From: Aphrocallistes beatrix
Taxonomy: Eukaryota; Porifera; Hexactinellida; Sceptrulophora; Aphrocallistidae
NCBI GenBank assembly: GCA_963281255.1
Contig: OY725496.1
Location: forward strand, 2,976,001 to 3,040,000
Direction of reading: 5' to 3'
DNA: 64,000 bases
The position numbers were made by a program, and so were the translations under genes. The notes beneath the pieces are model-generated. The model had not been told where the DNA came from, ran no database searches, and was given only the letters and a program-made list of their open reading frames with translations. Shown piece by piece: positions 22,985 through 35,002 of the stretch. Within the stretch, counting starts at the first letter, position 1; every line of letters begins with the position of its first letter.

Positions 22985-23224
22985 ATGACACATCATTCTG
23001 TTATGACGTCATCATTTCGCATTTTTAAAAAATGGAAAACAAGTACAGTAGGACGTCAGTTATCCGAACGGGTTGGGACCGCGGGGGTTCGGATAACTGA
23101 CGTTCTACTGTACGTATTTAGAGATGTTATCTACCTTATAATTAATCAATGTGAGCCTAGGCGCCCAAAGGACGCCTCCGAGGGACACAAAATGTCCGCC
23201 AGCCGCGCAGCGCAAGCAAGCGAA
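22985..23224 (+). repeat. Helitron-like element, subfamily A, 3' part, with a 65-bp Tigger miniature
   Basis: It contains ctgttatgacgtcatcatt, then the 65-bp miniature at 23046-23110 (CAGTAGGACG...CTACTG with TA on both sides), then the family's tagagatgttatctacctta and the tail cgcgcagcgcaagcaagcga. The last hairpin arm is missing. Confidence 0.65.
23046..23110. mobile_element. Ultra-short Tigger-like MITE (65 bp)
   Basis: The ends are identical to those of 8801-9089, but with almost no interior between the two inverted repeats (cagtaggacgtcagttatcc / ggataactgacgttctactg). Flanked by TA at 23044-23045 and 23111-23112. Confidence 0.85.
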
Positions 23225-23777
23225 TGTTGGACATTGGAATTGTATAGCTACATATTATTTTGTTAAATCAGTGATATCTATGAAGATTATTGGTGGTTTC
23301 TGGTGTGTTGTTCCTGGTTGTCTGTTCTTGGGAGATAACATTGTATTAAGACACACCATTCGGGGCCAGTTACATATCCGTTGTACGGAATTCGGAGTTA
23401 TTAGCTTCTCAGATAGTGCTTAACTATTACATGTATGCTAAGTTCATTCGTCCCACGAGGTGTCCGTTATAAAGGGGTTGTCCGCTTTTCGGAGTGTCCG
23501 TTTTGGGAGATTCCATTGTATTGCTAAGTATATTTCTATCTTCAAATGACACTCATTTTTTATCATTATTATTTACAAGATATCCGAGGTAATATTTTAC
23601 TAATGTCCAACTTATAAATTCCTGGACGTAATTCTCGAATAGTAATAATTACCCCCTCGCTCCCAGGGGTATGCTAAATTATATCCCTTGGAATGTTTCA
23701 TAGCAAATTAATGCCTTTTCCATTTATCAAATCACTGGAGCGGTTAATTAATTTATTGAACAATTTTCTTTTATCTA

Positions 23778-24549
23778 CAGGGTGACAATTAAGTTCTGTT
23801 ACAAGCTTCATTAAGTATAAAATTTCTTATACTCAAACGATCTTAGTTATTATGGTCCTTAGAGATTGTAATTCGAATATTTTCAATGATTTTAAAAGAT
23901 TTTTCGATTCTAAGACTTAGAAATGTGTTTTGTATGGCGAGTTTGAAGAAAAAAAAATGTGTCCTGGTACGCAGCGAAAATCGCGAATCAGGGCCCACTG
24001 CTTCTGTAAAAAATGTCTTCACAATCGATGTTCTATGACGATTTAGCACCAGATACCTTTCATTCGCCATATAAATATTTCATAAATCCACTGAATTGAT
24101 TATCAGAAACGAGAAAAAGTTATTCATTCGCAGTTCAAATTAGGTACATTTTGCAAAATTCCCCAAAATTGCACTTTTTTTCACATCACAAAAAAATCTG
24201 ATCCAATTGGTTCTCAAAATGCACTGATCTGAACATCTTATATTTCTACAAATTTAGAGTGTTCGAGGAAAATGTGTGAGCTAATTTTTCCTAGAATTTG
24301 AAGACTCTTTGAAGATAACTTGAAAAGCAGTGGGCCCTGATTCACGATTTTCGCTCCGTGCCAGGACACATTTTTTTTTCTTCAAACTCGCTATACAAAA
24401 CACACTTCTAAGTCTTAGAATCGAAAAATCTTTTAAAATCATTGAAAATATTCGAATTACAATCTCAAAGGACCATAATAACTGAGATCGTTTGAGTATA
24501 ATAAATTTATACCTAGTGAAGCTTGTAACAGAACTTAATTGTCACCCTG
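23778..24549. mobile_element. IS630/Tc1-type fold-back element (772 bp)
   Basis: Ends CAGGGTGACAATTAAGTTCT and its complement, with TA at 23776-23777; the right TA is mutated to TT. The halves are complementary through most of the length (acgcagcgaaaatcgcga / cgattttcgctccgtg). Sister copy at 39836-40604. The ORF inside (23843-24070, minus) is not recognisable as a transposase. Confidence 0.85.
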
Positions 24550-25658
24550 TTAAAAATACCAATTTTTCAGGTATCAGGTACAATAGCCCTGGCTGATATT
24601 CTAGGATCTATGGTAATTAACTCATGAAGCCGATTCAAGCCACTGTTTTGTAGCGTTTTTGAAATAAGTAATTATTATATACTTAAAAGAAGATACTTCT
24701 TTTTGAGTCAGATTTGTATATGTAGATAACTTGAAAGCATGTTCACTAAGGTGTTATGGAATGTAAAATTCGAAAGAATATCAGCGATATAAAATAGCTC
24801 ACACATGCCGCGGCGCGCGAGAATTCGTTATTGGAGCTGTAGTGTGCATCTCCTTTGTTCATCCTTTTTAACTGTTTATTAATGCGGAGATGTTATGCGA
24901 CTTGGACAGGGAGTCCATTAACAGCCGTTTCGCAGAAAGGTCGCACCGCACATTACTATAGAACCCAGTAAATAAACATATATTTAATTATTCTCGCGCG
25001 TATATCTGTCAAAGTTAAAACGTCAAATCAGTTGTTATGTATAATACCTGGAAATTACAGGCATTTTCCATCAATTATTAAGCATAATGCCAAAAGTATT
25101 TCAGGTATTTTACATAATAACTGATTTCGTTTTAACGTTTTAATTGTCACATACGCATCTACTTAGTAAAATTGTATGCCTAGGTAATAAGTATTGAATT
25201 TTAATGTTTACAATATTTACAACTGTGGGGTCCCTTCGATCTGCCCCTTCTTCGGCCCCCCCTAACTGCGGCGGCATAGGCATATGATATGTTAGTAAAT
25301 TTTTGAAATGAATAGTGCATATTTATGACATCTGCCGGGATTAAACCAGGAATGTATTGAATCGCCAACCGTGAATGGTCTCCAAATAGACAGTCTTGGA
25401 TTGGAGCCAAAATAAATCGACAGTTTTAATACTTATAAACTTGGAATTAAAATGAAAGTTTGACTCCTCATAAGTCAATTAAAATGTCAAATAAATTTGA
25501 TGGTACTTAATTAGCTGCCGTCATTCCTATGGCAGCATACTTTCACCCCATTAGGTTTGATTGGCGGATACATTTACAATTTCGAATGACGAAGAATTCT
25601 ATTCAGTAGAAATATCTAGTTGAATAAGCATTCTATTTATAGTACTCGTCTATCTTGA
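24550..25658. other. No gene seen; downstream flank of TBCE
   Basis: No coding region is supported. A short inverted repeat brackets 25015-25145 (gttaaaacg...cagttgttatgtata and tacataataactgattt...cgttttaac), a probable small MITE. The 3' end of TBCE transcription must lie here. Confidence 0.4.
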
Positions 25659-27266
25659 CTACTTCCTCCTCACCAAAATAGTGTTACCGGACTGCATGCC
25701 GTAGTAAGAGAGAGGACGGAGGTCATCATCCATCTCTATCTCTTGCTTTTGTTCCGATCCATGCTGCTGCACATAGCTGAGAAGTTGATCTGATGGATCC
25801 AGCTTGTACAGTCTGTGCAGTACCCCTTTAAGTTTCTGAATGGAAAGTGACATGGGTAATTTTTTTTTTAGTTCCTTCAGTTCCTTCATGTTTGGAGCCA
25901 TTATTGTGACATCAAAAAACCGATTTGTCTTTGATAGATCAGATTTCAAGTCCACCGGAGCCCCCATCTCCTGCACGAGATTGAGATAGCGGGGATGATC
26001 TTTTGTAAACACGTGTGACTTGGGAATGCATCCATTCTCGTCGCAGGCCTCGGCCCAGGAGCTGGAGAAGGCGGAGAGGTAGTATCTCTCTGCATCGCTC
26101 CGTTCGGATGAGGAGATGGGGCTATTGTTGAGAGAAGTAAGCATAGCAATTCTGGCTATCACGAATTGTCTGCCCTGTTGGGGAGAGACGGAGTAGAGCA
26201 GTGGGTTGTTCTTGATTCGTAGATCGCTCAGGTGAAAAAAAAAGTTGAAGAAATCAATACTGCACCAATTATGGATAAGATTCTCCTTGAGTGAGAGGGA
26301 GGAGAGAACAGGGAAGTCAATGTCCCCTGCGACACCTAAGGGGGGGTCGGATATGTCCATCAGTTGGTTGTTATTGAGGATGAGGCTGTGTAGTTTCGGA
26401 TAGTTTCTGAGATGAAATATCTGTTCCCACTCGCTCAGTCTGTTATCTTCAAGGTTGAGCACTTCAAGACTCTCCCAGCATTTGAGCGCTGGGGTTAGAG
26501 AGGAAATTCCGTTAGTGCAGAGGTGTAGCTCCATGAGTGAGGGGACCATCAGAGAAATATCACACACCTGTTTCCAAATAAGTCCTGCTGCACACAGATA
26601 CAGCTCTGTGAGGTGCGAGAGGCGAGGAGCTAGGAGAAGCGGGTTTGTAGGAAGAACCAGATTCGTATCACTCACATCAAGTGCCTTCAGGGCGGTTAGC
26701 TGAGCTGTTATGAGAGATATAGTCTCCCAATCCTTCAGTAGGTGGTTGCTTGACAATTCGAGTCTGTTCACGTTTGGAATCAATTGACCAATCTCTCCTG
26801 GCGCGCCAGCACTAGATATATTCATGTCAATCAGAGAAACCATGGACAACTCGTCTAGTTTAGATCTCTCTTCGAATGCGCTCTCCATTCCAACCAGTTC
26901 CACTTTCACAGCTGCTCCTTTTTTTCCTAGAATGAGTTTTTCTCTCTCTTCCTGATACCCTGTAGGATCTGTGTTAGTGTAGCGAGATAACAGCCCTTGA
27001 GCTACACTATAGCATAATTTCACCTTCTTTGGTCTTACGAAGGATGCACAATTACCCTCTTTCTCACAAATAAAGTATTGTTTCCCATTCAAATTGCCGT
27101 TGTGCTTACCTCTTCCTATATTGTTCCACTCAATTCCCACCCACATTCCACTTGATCCCTCAACTACACCACTGAAGCGGATAACCCCGCAATCATCCCC
27201 ACAACAGCATCTTTCCCCAATCGTGTAGATGTCATCCTCTGGTCCTAATTTGTTCTGTTCATCCAT
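25659..27266 (-). CDS. TBCE: Tubulin-specific chaperone E (tubulin folding cofactor E)
   Basis: TBCE takes part with cofactors A-D in folding of the alpha/beta-tubulin dimer in the cytosol; it holds alpha-tubulin and, with TBCB, can also dissociate dimers. The 535-aa product matches the family's usual length of about 525-530. Domains in order: an N-terminal CAP-Gly domain (about 15-85) with GMWVGIEWNNIGRGKHNGN and SFVRPKKVKL; leucine-rich repeats (about 145-400: LSSNHL, LYLCAAGL, LHLCTNGI, LNLEDNRLSEW, LILNNNQL); an LRR cap with FVIARIAMLTSLNNSPIS; and a C-terminal ubiquitin-like domain (about 450-535) ending in GNTILVRRK. The start is the first ATG, just before the CAP-Gly domain. It is a single exon with no frame damage. 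Upstream (27300-27750) is transposon debris. Confidence 0.95.
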   Translation of the reverse strand: MDEQNKLGPEDDIYTIGERCCCGDDCGVIRFSGVVEGSSGMWVGIEWNNIGRGKHNGNLNGKQYFICEKEGNCASFVRPKKVKLCYSVAQGLLSRYTNTDPTGYQEEREKLILGKKGAAVKVELVGMESAFEERSKLDELSMVSLIDMNISSAGAPGEIGQLIPNVNRLELSSNHLLKDWETISLITAQLTALKALDVSDTNLVLPTNPLLLAPRLSHLTELYLCAAGLIWKQVCDISLMVPSLMELHLCTNGISSLTPALKCWESLEVLNLEDNRLSEWEQIFHLRNYPKLHSLILNNNQLMDISDPPLGVAGDIDFPVLSSLSLKENLIHNWCSIDFFNFFFHLSDLRIKNNPLLYSVSPQQGRQFVIARIAMLTSLNNSPISSSERSDAERYYLSAFSSSWAEACDENGCIPKSHVFTKDHPRYLNLVQEMGAPVDLKSDLSKTNRFFDVTIMAPNMKELKELKKKLPMSLSIQKLKGVLHRLYKLDPSDQLLSYVQQHGSEQKQEIEMDDDLRPLSYYGMQSGNTILVRRK

Positions 27267-27356
27267 TGTATGATTTTATTTCTAAGCTATTTGAAGAGTG
27301 AAAAAAAGGCCCTTATCTCAAAGGTGGACTCGGGGATTGAGTCCATGTTTTTTTAA

Positions 27357-27749
27357 CTCTAGCCTAGGGACCCGAATAAACGCCCCCCCCTTATCCCAAC
27401 CTCCTCCCCCGCCTATTCGGACCGTCAGAGTACCAGACTTAGATTCGGACTCACATTTTAAAGCCCGGACGATTTTCTAACACCTGTATAAATTTGTGCC
27501 TTTTTTCCCCTTGTTAATTAAATGTTAAAATGAGGTAAGAGAGTTTGTTATGTAATTCATGCGGCGGTTTGCAACCGTTCACTTTAGAAAAAAACGAAGA
27601 ATTATCAAAGAATGTAATAAGCCTTTTGATATATGAAAAGCGGCGATAATTGTGTATAATGCCATTATTGTGAAAGAGGAGGCAAATATCTAGTACATTT
27701 TGTGGAGCGTTTATTTGAGGGAGGCGATTAATCAAGGGATGTTACTGTA
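27357..27749. repeat. Tigger-like element remnant
   Basis: The left phrase gaataaacgcccccccctta and the right phrase gagcgtttatttgagggagg, followed by cgattaatcaagggatgttactgta, are of the pogo/Tigger terminal type. Between lies non-coding sequence. The left terminus is not clear. It lies directly upstream of TBCE. Confidence 0.4.
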
Positions 27750-28029
27750 TATAGATGCACTGTGAGGGTAATTACTGCGATATATTTACGTATCGCTCAC
27801 TCAGCTTTGCGCAGCTAGCAGAGAATGCGCTTAATTCCGACGAATGGTAATGCACGAACGAAAGGACTAAAGTTTACTGACTAGGTCAAGGTTCCAGAAT
27901 TCAAAAAGATAGCAATATCATTTATTATTCACATATGATTTGTATTTAATCAAGTTCGCATAATTATTGTGAAATCTCTCTATTATGCTGGTGTTTCTTA
28001 ATAAGCGACTCCGACTGTAGTTATACCAG

Positions 28030-28181
28030 CGCCGGCGCCACGGTTTTAGAAGTGGTCCGGTTTTTACCTAACCAATCACTTTTGAAAAGTTGTCCTATTT
28101 ACCATGACCAACCTGGGGCCACTTTCGAAAAGTGGTCCGGTTAAAACCGTATCAACCCGGACCAGTGGTGCCAGCCCTGTA
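28030..28181. repeat. hAT-type MITE, about 150 bp
   Basis: The left end cagcgccggcgccac pairs with the right end gtggtgccagccctg. Internal gaagtggtccggtttttacc and gaaaagtggtccggttaaaac repeat in inverted sense. A matching 8-bp duplication is not clear (tatac occurs on both sides but displaced). Confidence 0.6.
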
Positions 28182-28427
28182 TACGATATACAAAGTAAAA
28201 TTTCTTCTTTCCCCGTATTGTGTGTAGTACATTTTTATGATTAGAATTTGAGCTTACTTAGAATCGGATATATTTTCTATTAGATAGACCATTTCCTATT
28301 ATAATACCATGGCTTACTATATATACGTACTTGTACTATCATACATAGTAGGCCATGGATCAACATTGAATTAATTCAGTTACATGATAAAATTTCATAT
28401 AGTAATAAAAAGTACATAGCATATGCG

Positions 28428-31400
28428 CAGGGCCGGCGGTAGCTTGGGGTAAAACCGGGGGCCCCCAGGTCGGCATGTAATAGTTTATTTAGGATTTAAG
28501 ATGTCCATTGTAATTGTGTCTTGTATGTACATAATAAGCTTGTATCACAATATGAATTCCTTTGTTTCAGTTTTCACTAATAGAATGATTGCTATGATCA
28601 ATATCACACTTAGCAAACAAAGGATTCTGCCATTAATAAATTGTCATTAATTTATTCCATTGTTTGAAACCTTATTATTAATCTAATTCCTTCTCCACGA
28701 TATAAAATATGGAATTATAGAAATTGCTCTATTTCAATTATTAAATATTTCAATATAAAGTCTATGTCCTACGTTCATAAATCAGGTGCGCAAAAACGTC
28801 AAGAGAAGCGGGTAAGAGATGGAGAGTCGATGAAAGGGCTGCAAACATTATTTCAAGTTGGAATTCACAGACCAGCTGAAAATTCAGCAATTATAGAAGG
28901 AATATTGAATAAGATTATTGTTGATGCCATGGATATTGTTGAGAATAAAGAAGTTTCTGAATACAATTCAGAAGTTATTGCCACCAGTATTTGTGAATTT
29001 GAAGACTCAAGTGAGGATATACGACATTGGAGGTTTACATGAACATGTTTCAAAGAATGAGATTGAGGAGTGGGTGAATGCTGGGCCTCAACCCAAACCA
29101 TTATACATTCCTCCAGATGTCACAGGTCAAGCTTTTCCATTCTCTTTGTTCATGAAAAGAAGGTCAAATGGGGAATCTGAAAACAGAGATTGGCTTGTTC
29201 AGTCAGTTTAAGAATGCTTTGTTTTGTTTTCCGTGTAGGTTATTTGCATATACATAAAGTTGTAACAGGTCAACCCCTTCATATCTAACATCGGTAAATG
29301 GTTGTGGCCTTGTGGCCCTAGTTCAAAGTGGAAAAGACTATTTGATCGTATACCTGCTCATGAAAATAGCACAAATCACAAACGATGTTACTTAGAATGG
29401 CGTCAATTGGAGATGCGTTTACTGCACAACTCTGCAATTGATATGTAACTGCATGCAAACATCACAACCGAAATTTCAAAATGGAGGGAACTACTGCAAA
29501 GGATCATTGATGTTGTTCTATTCTTGGGTGAAAGGGGTCTATCATTTAGGGGAGATACTCATACTATTGGAGACGTTCATAATGGCAATTTTCTTGGAAT
29601 AATTGAACTCATATCTCATTATGATCCAGTACTTCGTGAACACGTTACCAAAGTGCGAGAATCCCAGAAGGTGGGAAAACGTTTACAGGCCCATTACCTT
29701 TCTAAGGACTCTCAAAACGAATTTATCCATTTATGCGCAGATAAAGTTCGCCATTGCATTCTAGAAGAACGAAGTAGTGCTAAATATTTTTCTATCATGG
29801 TAGATGCTACTCCAGATATTTCGCACACCGAGCAAAACACCTTTGTATTAAGATACTTGACTCGAGAACAGGATAAGTACATAATTCGTGAACGTTTTTT
29901 TACTTTCCTTGATGACTCAGGCAAAACTGGCTCAGAGATCGCTACTATGATATTATCATTTCTAACAGAAAATGACATTCCTTTTAAAGACTGCAGAGGT
30001 CAGGGGTATGACAATGCCAGTAATATGTCGGGAAGGTATAATGGAGCTCAAAACATTTTAAAGCAAGAGAATCCTTTATGTACTTTCTCACCTTGTGGAT
30101 GCCACAGTCTAAACTTGTGTGGTGCAAAATCAGCTTTATGTTGCAAGGATGCAATAACATTTTTCGGGACAATTCAAACAATTTACTGCATATTTTCAGC
30201 AAGTCCAAAGAGATGGGCTATTCTTGTTCGTAACATTGGAATTTCGCCCCATGGCCAATCCCACACGAGGTGGACTGAGAGGATTGATAGTGTCCGCCCC
30301 TTCACTACACATTTACAAGGTATTAACTTATCCTTATCCTTACTGGAGCTTAAACTAACCGCAAAAACTAAAACAGAAATATTTGGTGCCATAAAGTATG
30401 TTTCTTCTTATACATGCGTGCTCATGTCAGCAATATGGTATAAAATTTTAATGGCTATTGATGAACGAAATCAAGTAATCGAGGCTCGCGATGCAACAAT
30501 TGATGTTGAAGTAAGAAATTTGGATGATCTACTTGATGAACTAAAAACTCTAAAAGAAAATTGGCCATCTATTACAGGAAGTTAATATATTTGCCAGAGC
30601 TATAAACATCGAACCGCCACTGCCTGTACGACAAAAGAAAAGAAAACAGTTCTTTGATGAAAATAATGTTGAAAGAAATATAGAAATTGCAAATGAGGCA
30701 GAATACCAGGCTACCTTTAATCTTATTATTGACTGCGTTTTGGAAGGCTTGACTACTCGATATAGAGCAATTCATCAAATTAATCAACTGTTTGGATTCT
30801 TATGGAATTATCTGGATACAAGTGAAAAAAATATTATCAAGCAATGTAAAGACCTCAAAGCGCATTATGATACGGATATATCGGACAAAGAACTTCAAGT
30901 TGAAGTTTTACACCTCAAAACGATTCATCATGCCAACTTAAGCGATCATTCATTGGATCCACTTTCGCTTCTAAATACAATACGAAAAATAAATGGAGGG
31001 AATCTTTCCGAATGTATGCATTTCCTTAAGGATATTTTTAACTTTACCGGTTACAATAGCCTTTGCCGAACGATCATTTAGTAAGCTAAAATTAATCAAG
31101 AACTACTTGCGGAGTACGATGCTGCAGGAAAGACTAAGCGATCTCACAGTTCTAGGCATAGAGAGTGAGCTTGCTAGACTAGTAGATTTCACGCAAGTAA
31201 TAGATTCATTCGCATCTACTAAAGCAAGAAGAGGCTTTTGCTAAGCTCAACTTATTGAGAAATTCTATCATTTATTCTAATCTATTCTATCAAATATTAT
31301 TTCACAAGCTTAATATCTATATTACGTATAACTTACCTCAAAAAAAGTTTCTAGTTGCAATTTATTTTTTATCTAAGGTCACAGGTATTACAAAAATTTA

Positions 31401-31484
31401 ATTATTGTCAAAGAGAGCTAGGGTGATGGAGGGGCCCGGCCAGAAATCTTTCTAGGGGGCCCGTAAATTCTGTCGCCGGCCCTG
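28428..31484 (+). mobile_element. Complete hAT DNA transposon (3057 bp), decayed
   Basis: The termini CAGGGCCGGCGG and CGCCGGCCCTG form a short inverted repeat, and CATATGCG flanks the element exactly on both sides (28420-28427, 31485-31492). An 8-bp duplication is the hAT hallmark. It carries one transposase gene in the plus direction that is broken by stops and frameshifts. The perfect duplication suggests a fairly recent insertion, or mobilisation in trans after the transposase had decayed. Confidence 0.95.
28764..31244 (+). pseudogene. hAT transposase (ZMYM/TTF-finger type), several frameshifts
   Basis: Pieces in order: 28764-29042 (N-terminus, SGAQKRQEKR); 28918-29211 in another frame (YDIGGLHEHVSKNEI); about 29215-29520, a region whose translation gives the TTF-type finger residues FCFPCR but is broken by stops; 29524-30585 (DUF4371-type region and RNase-H-like core, with KYFSIMVDATPDISHTEQNT and GYDNASNMSG); 30740-31081 and 30993-31244 (C-terminal dimerisation domain, IAFAERSFSKLKLIKNYLRS and ERLSDLTVLGIE). 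It has at least four breaks. The Asp residues of the core (VDATPD, GYDNAS) are still present. Confidence 0.85.
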
Positions 31485-31828
31485 CATATGCGTGTTAGTT
31501 TTATTAGTAACATACTTTATCATAATGTTAATAATCAGTGTCTTTAACATGCCACATAATTTTCGGTCCTTACGGAACATTTTTATCCCAGACCAAATAT
31601 TTCAATTATTTTTGGTCCGGATTACTTTACTGGTCCGGCCGGGGCAAACATTTCAGCCATTTGGGTCTAGGTTGTTCTGGACTTCACTTGTCACGAAGTG
31701 ATATGTCTCTTGTGCTAAAATACTCCCCTCTCTACAATTCACTACAGATTTAATTGTCTCATGAAAACGTTTGACTATGTACTAGATACCAAAGTCATCC
31801 GTACCAAATTTTTCGCATACATATTAGT

Positions 31829-31986
31829 CAGGGCCGGCGCCACTGGGGGTGTCCTGGTTGTCCAGACACCCACTGCGTCCTGTTTTATCATATTGTATAA
31901 TATGTATCCCTCCATAAATGGACACCCACTTTCAGAGAAATCCCTCTTAGGACACCCACTGCCGATAAAACATGGCGCCGGCCATG
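31829..31986. mobile_element. hAT-type MITE (158 bp)
   Basis: The left end CAGGGCCGGCGCCA pairs with TGGCGCCGGCCATG. Flanks ATATTAGT and TTAGTAGT match at six of eight positions, an aged 8-bp duplication. The first bases resemble the ends of the 3057-bp hAT 350 bp upstream, so that element's lineage could have moved it. The interior repeats ggacacccact. Confidence 0.7.
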
Positions 31987-32306
31987 TTAGTAGTTATAAT
32001 AGTACTCATATATTTATGGAGTCAATATCAAATATATAATCATTAACAGATTATACTTTACTCTACTCACACATTTGTACCAATCACTGGGTGATTTTGA
32101 AATTGGTAGGACATGTTAATATGGATAGCAGATCGACAGCATTTACTATTCATTTAAGTAGTAATGATGTACAGAAGGATTAAAGATGTTTCAATGTTAA
32201 TTAATGGCTAACGATTATAACGATATCTCCTCAAGTGAACTAAGAATTACAGCAGTCACTGAGTATGGGCTAATGCGCCGTAATATAAACCTTCTCAGAT
32301 GGAAAC

Positions 32307-32996
32307 ATGATATGTAGAATTATGTCTCTCAAACTTGTAAATATAGATCTCAGCTTCTCTTCCACGGAAGAGTCGGAACAGCCTGCCTTGCGATTATGTC
32401 TTCCATCACAGCTGGAGCCAGTTGTGGATTCCACTCTGACTTCCCATTACAAAAAAAATAAATTCTCCGTACAAGCTCACACTCGATTATCAGATTCAGG
32501 CAGATTGAAGCCTAGAAGAGAAGAATTACGCAAAATGACAGCGTGCTACCCTCATTGCAAGAGAATTAAATTCGTTAAACTTGATTTGGCTAAGTTAAGC
32601 ATACCTCAGCCTGTTGCCCCTGTTTCTCAGCTTGGCCTTTTCGATTTTCCTCAAAGTGGTGCATTTAAGACTAAAGGAGATAGTGTTACTTCAGATGAAA
32701 GAGGTACAAGTAATACTATTCCGATATTGAGCAAAACTGTTAACAGTGATAGTTATCCCCCTAACTCTAATCGCACTTCTAATGCTCTATTCCAACAAGA
32801 AAGAAGTCCGGGTAAACAAAAGAAGTATAATCAGGAGGTTGTGAGGAAGATTAAGCGGCTGATGAATGAAATTAAATTGGTGCGGAAGAGGAATTATAAA
32901 GAAAGTAGATGCAGGATTAATAACATATGTAAATTAGGGGTTCTGAGATCAGAGAGAGACTTGAAAATACCATGGTATTTACAGTCAGAAATTTAA
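32307..32996 (+). CDS. Unrecognised basic protein ORF (229 codons)
   Basis: I do not recognise this product. It has a clean frame, starting ATG 32307 (or the internal ATG at 32322), preceded in frame by a TAA at about 32286. There is a Ser/Thr/Pro-rich middle and a strongly basic C-terminal third (KIKRLMNEIKLVRKRNYKES, then RSERDLKIPWYL). A predicted helix of Lys/Arg/Leu near residues 180-205 could bind nucleic acid or be a nuclear localisation signal. No membrane segment or signal peptide is seen. It could be a short intronless gene or a 5' exon of a longer one; I could not join it in phase to the RIN-like gene downstream. Confidence 0.4.
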   Translation: MICRIMSLKLVNIDLSFSSTEESEQPALRLCLPSQLEPVVDSTLTSHYKKNKFSVQAHTRLSDSGRLKPRREELRKMTACYPHCKRIKFVKLDLAKLSIPQPVAPVSQLGLFDFPQSGAFKTKGDSVTSDERGTSNTIPILSKTVNSDSYPPNSNRTSNALFQQERSPGKQKKYNQEVVRKIKRLMNEIKLVRKRNYKESRCRINNICKLGVLRSERDLKIPWYLQSEI

Positions 32997-34353
32997 AGAG
33001 TCTTCTAGAATATTTGTCTCTTATAATACCAACAAGGAAAGAATTAAAGCCGTTGTGGAGGTACTAAATTGAGCGAGATTTAAAAGAAAGCGAACTTATA
33101 TTGATAAACTATTCACAACGAATTATTAATGCTTCTTCATTCTAATCACGCTCATGATTACATTCATTAAATAGTCTCTTTTATCTAACAAAAACTATTA
33201 TAGCTTCCAGAGAACACAACTGGCTGAAGTACCATACATCCTCGAATCGTCGCGTGCAATTATAGCCTTAGTTTGATAAACTACTATTCATGGGCTGAAA
33301 ATTAAGATTTGACCCGGATTATTTCGTCCCTGCTAGCGAAATTCTCAAAATAATTGTCATGAAGTCATCATGGAGTGTCTTGAGCTGGTGGTTGAATACC
33401 TTTGAAAGACTGTGGAAGTCATCTAGACCTGGCTTGTCCAAGCTTTTTTCTTCAGAATCCAGATTAAGAACTGTTGTACTTCTGGTCTACACGAAGAAGA
33501 GTTTCGCATAAAATATGATTGAAAATATACCGGTTATAGAATGTCATTTAGTACAAATGCCTGCTATAAGAAGATTTTTGTGTGAGGTCGAGGGCAAAAG
33601 TACTTAATGATCCAATACTGCTGTGTATTAGAAACACTGTTTATAATAACTTTTTTGACTCTCAGCGATATTAATGACCTTTGTCCACTTTATTCGGTTT
33701 CGTTTAGACAGCTATTAATAAATATAATAATAAAAAGATTGGAAGTGTGACTGCAATCTTGGTTAGCACCAAATAAATAGCTAGAAACACCTGAAGATAA
33801 TTACAAAGCAAAATCAATCGATCCCACTCTCTTTACTATCACTTGTGTGGAAATGTATAGTGATTCTAGTGTGCATCTAAGCATTGAGTTACTCCACTGT
33901 CAACACTTCTAGTTTACGTGTATCTGCAACTTGTGTCATCATAATCACATTTATCAATCCATGACGTCTAAATCGAGCTTCACGTGAAATAATCAATTGA
34001 GTATGATTCTTACGGAGCTACATACATGTACTACACAACAAAGTAGATCAACCAAATTTCTTGTGGTATCCTCAACTCTCCGTAGATTCATTCCCTAACC
34101 TATACAGTAAAGAAGCCCTGAATCTCACTCGTTCTCTATTCTCCTAGTTGTTCATCTCACTTGGACTCACAAATATGCATTGAATGGCATCATTGCAACT
34201 AATTGATGCTTGTACATAAATTGGCTCGCGAATATCAGTAATTACATTAATCCTTTTTGAGTTTAATTTAAAAGAATAGATACCATTATTAACATACCTT
34301 TAATTTATTTTGGGATCCGTGAAGGTAAACTTTTATTATTATATGTATTAATA
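32997..34353. other. No gene or recognisable element seen
   Basis: AT-rich sequence with stops in all frames. No terminal repeats, RNA genes or splice-bounded open stretches could be supported. Confidence 0.4.
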
Positions 34354-34523
34354 CAGTAGACTCCGCTTGGGACACCTGTTCATCGGGAAATTGGTACAAA
34401 TCTCCAGGAACGGAATGCTTCACATACATAGAAACTAATACTAATCTCCATCGGTTATTTGAGAACTCCGCTTACTCCGGACAAAATATCGGGGCCCAAT
34501 GTGTCGAGATTAAGAGTTGACTG
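34354..34523. repeat. Diverged Tigger-like MITE
   Basis: The left end TA-CAGTAGACTCCGCTTGGGA and right end taagagttgactg resemble the CAGTCGACTCCGCTTAAT family, and the interior shares the atacatagaaactaata-type phrase. The right TA is altered. It is an older or related subfamily. Confidence 0.55.
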
Positions 34524-35002
34524 TCTATATTTTCCGTCAATCCTCCTGTTAAAACTGTCAGCATTTTTTAAATATAATTATTCTCTAAAACTATGAATAT
34601 TATATTTTAATTCAAAATACGTGTATATTGATTACGCGAAGACTCATTATTGAAGCAAGCTATACGTCTATCATATTTGTTCCTAAAAACTTGTTCGACA
34701 CGTTTGGAAATGAATCAAGATCAGACAAATTCAATGTTTATTCATAGTTTTGACAATCTGAGCAATGATAATACTAGTTGGGCGGTATTTTTTCGGTCTA
34801 CGCAACTAGGTTCTGAGACTATCTTTTTAGGGCACATTCACTTTAACAAGGCCCTAGTTTCTACTATGATTGTAAAGTTAATCTCGTAAATAACTGGCAC
34901 TTGTAAAAAATCAGTTTGATAATACCATGAATCCATCCAAAAGCTTTGACAAGTATGCATTTGTGATTATCCTTACTATTAAACTCGATTAATGTATATA
35001 TA

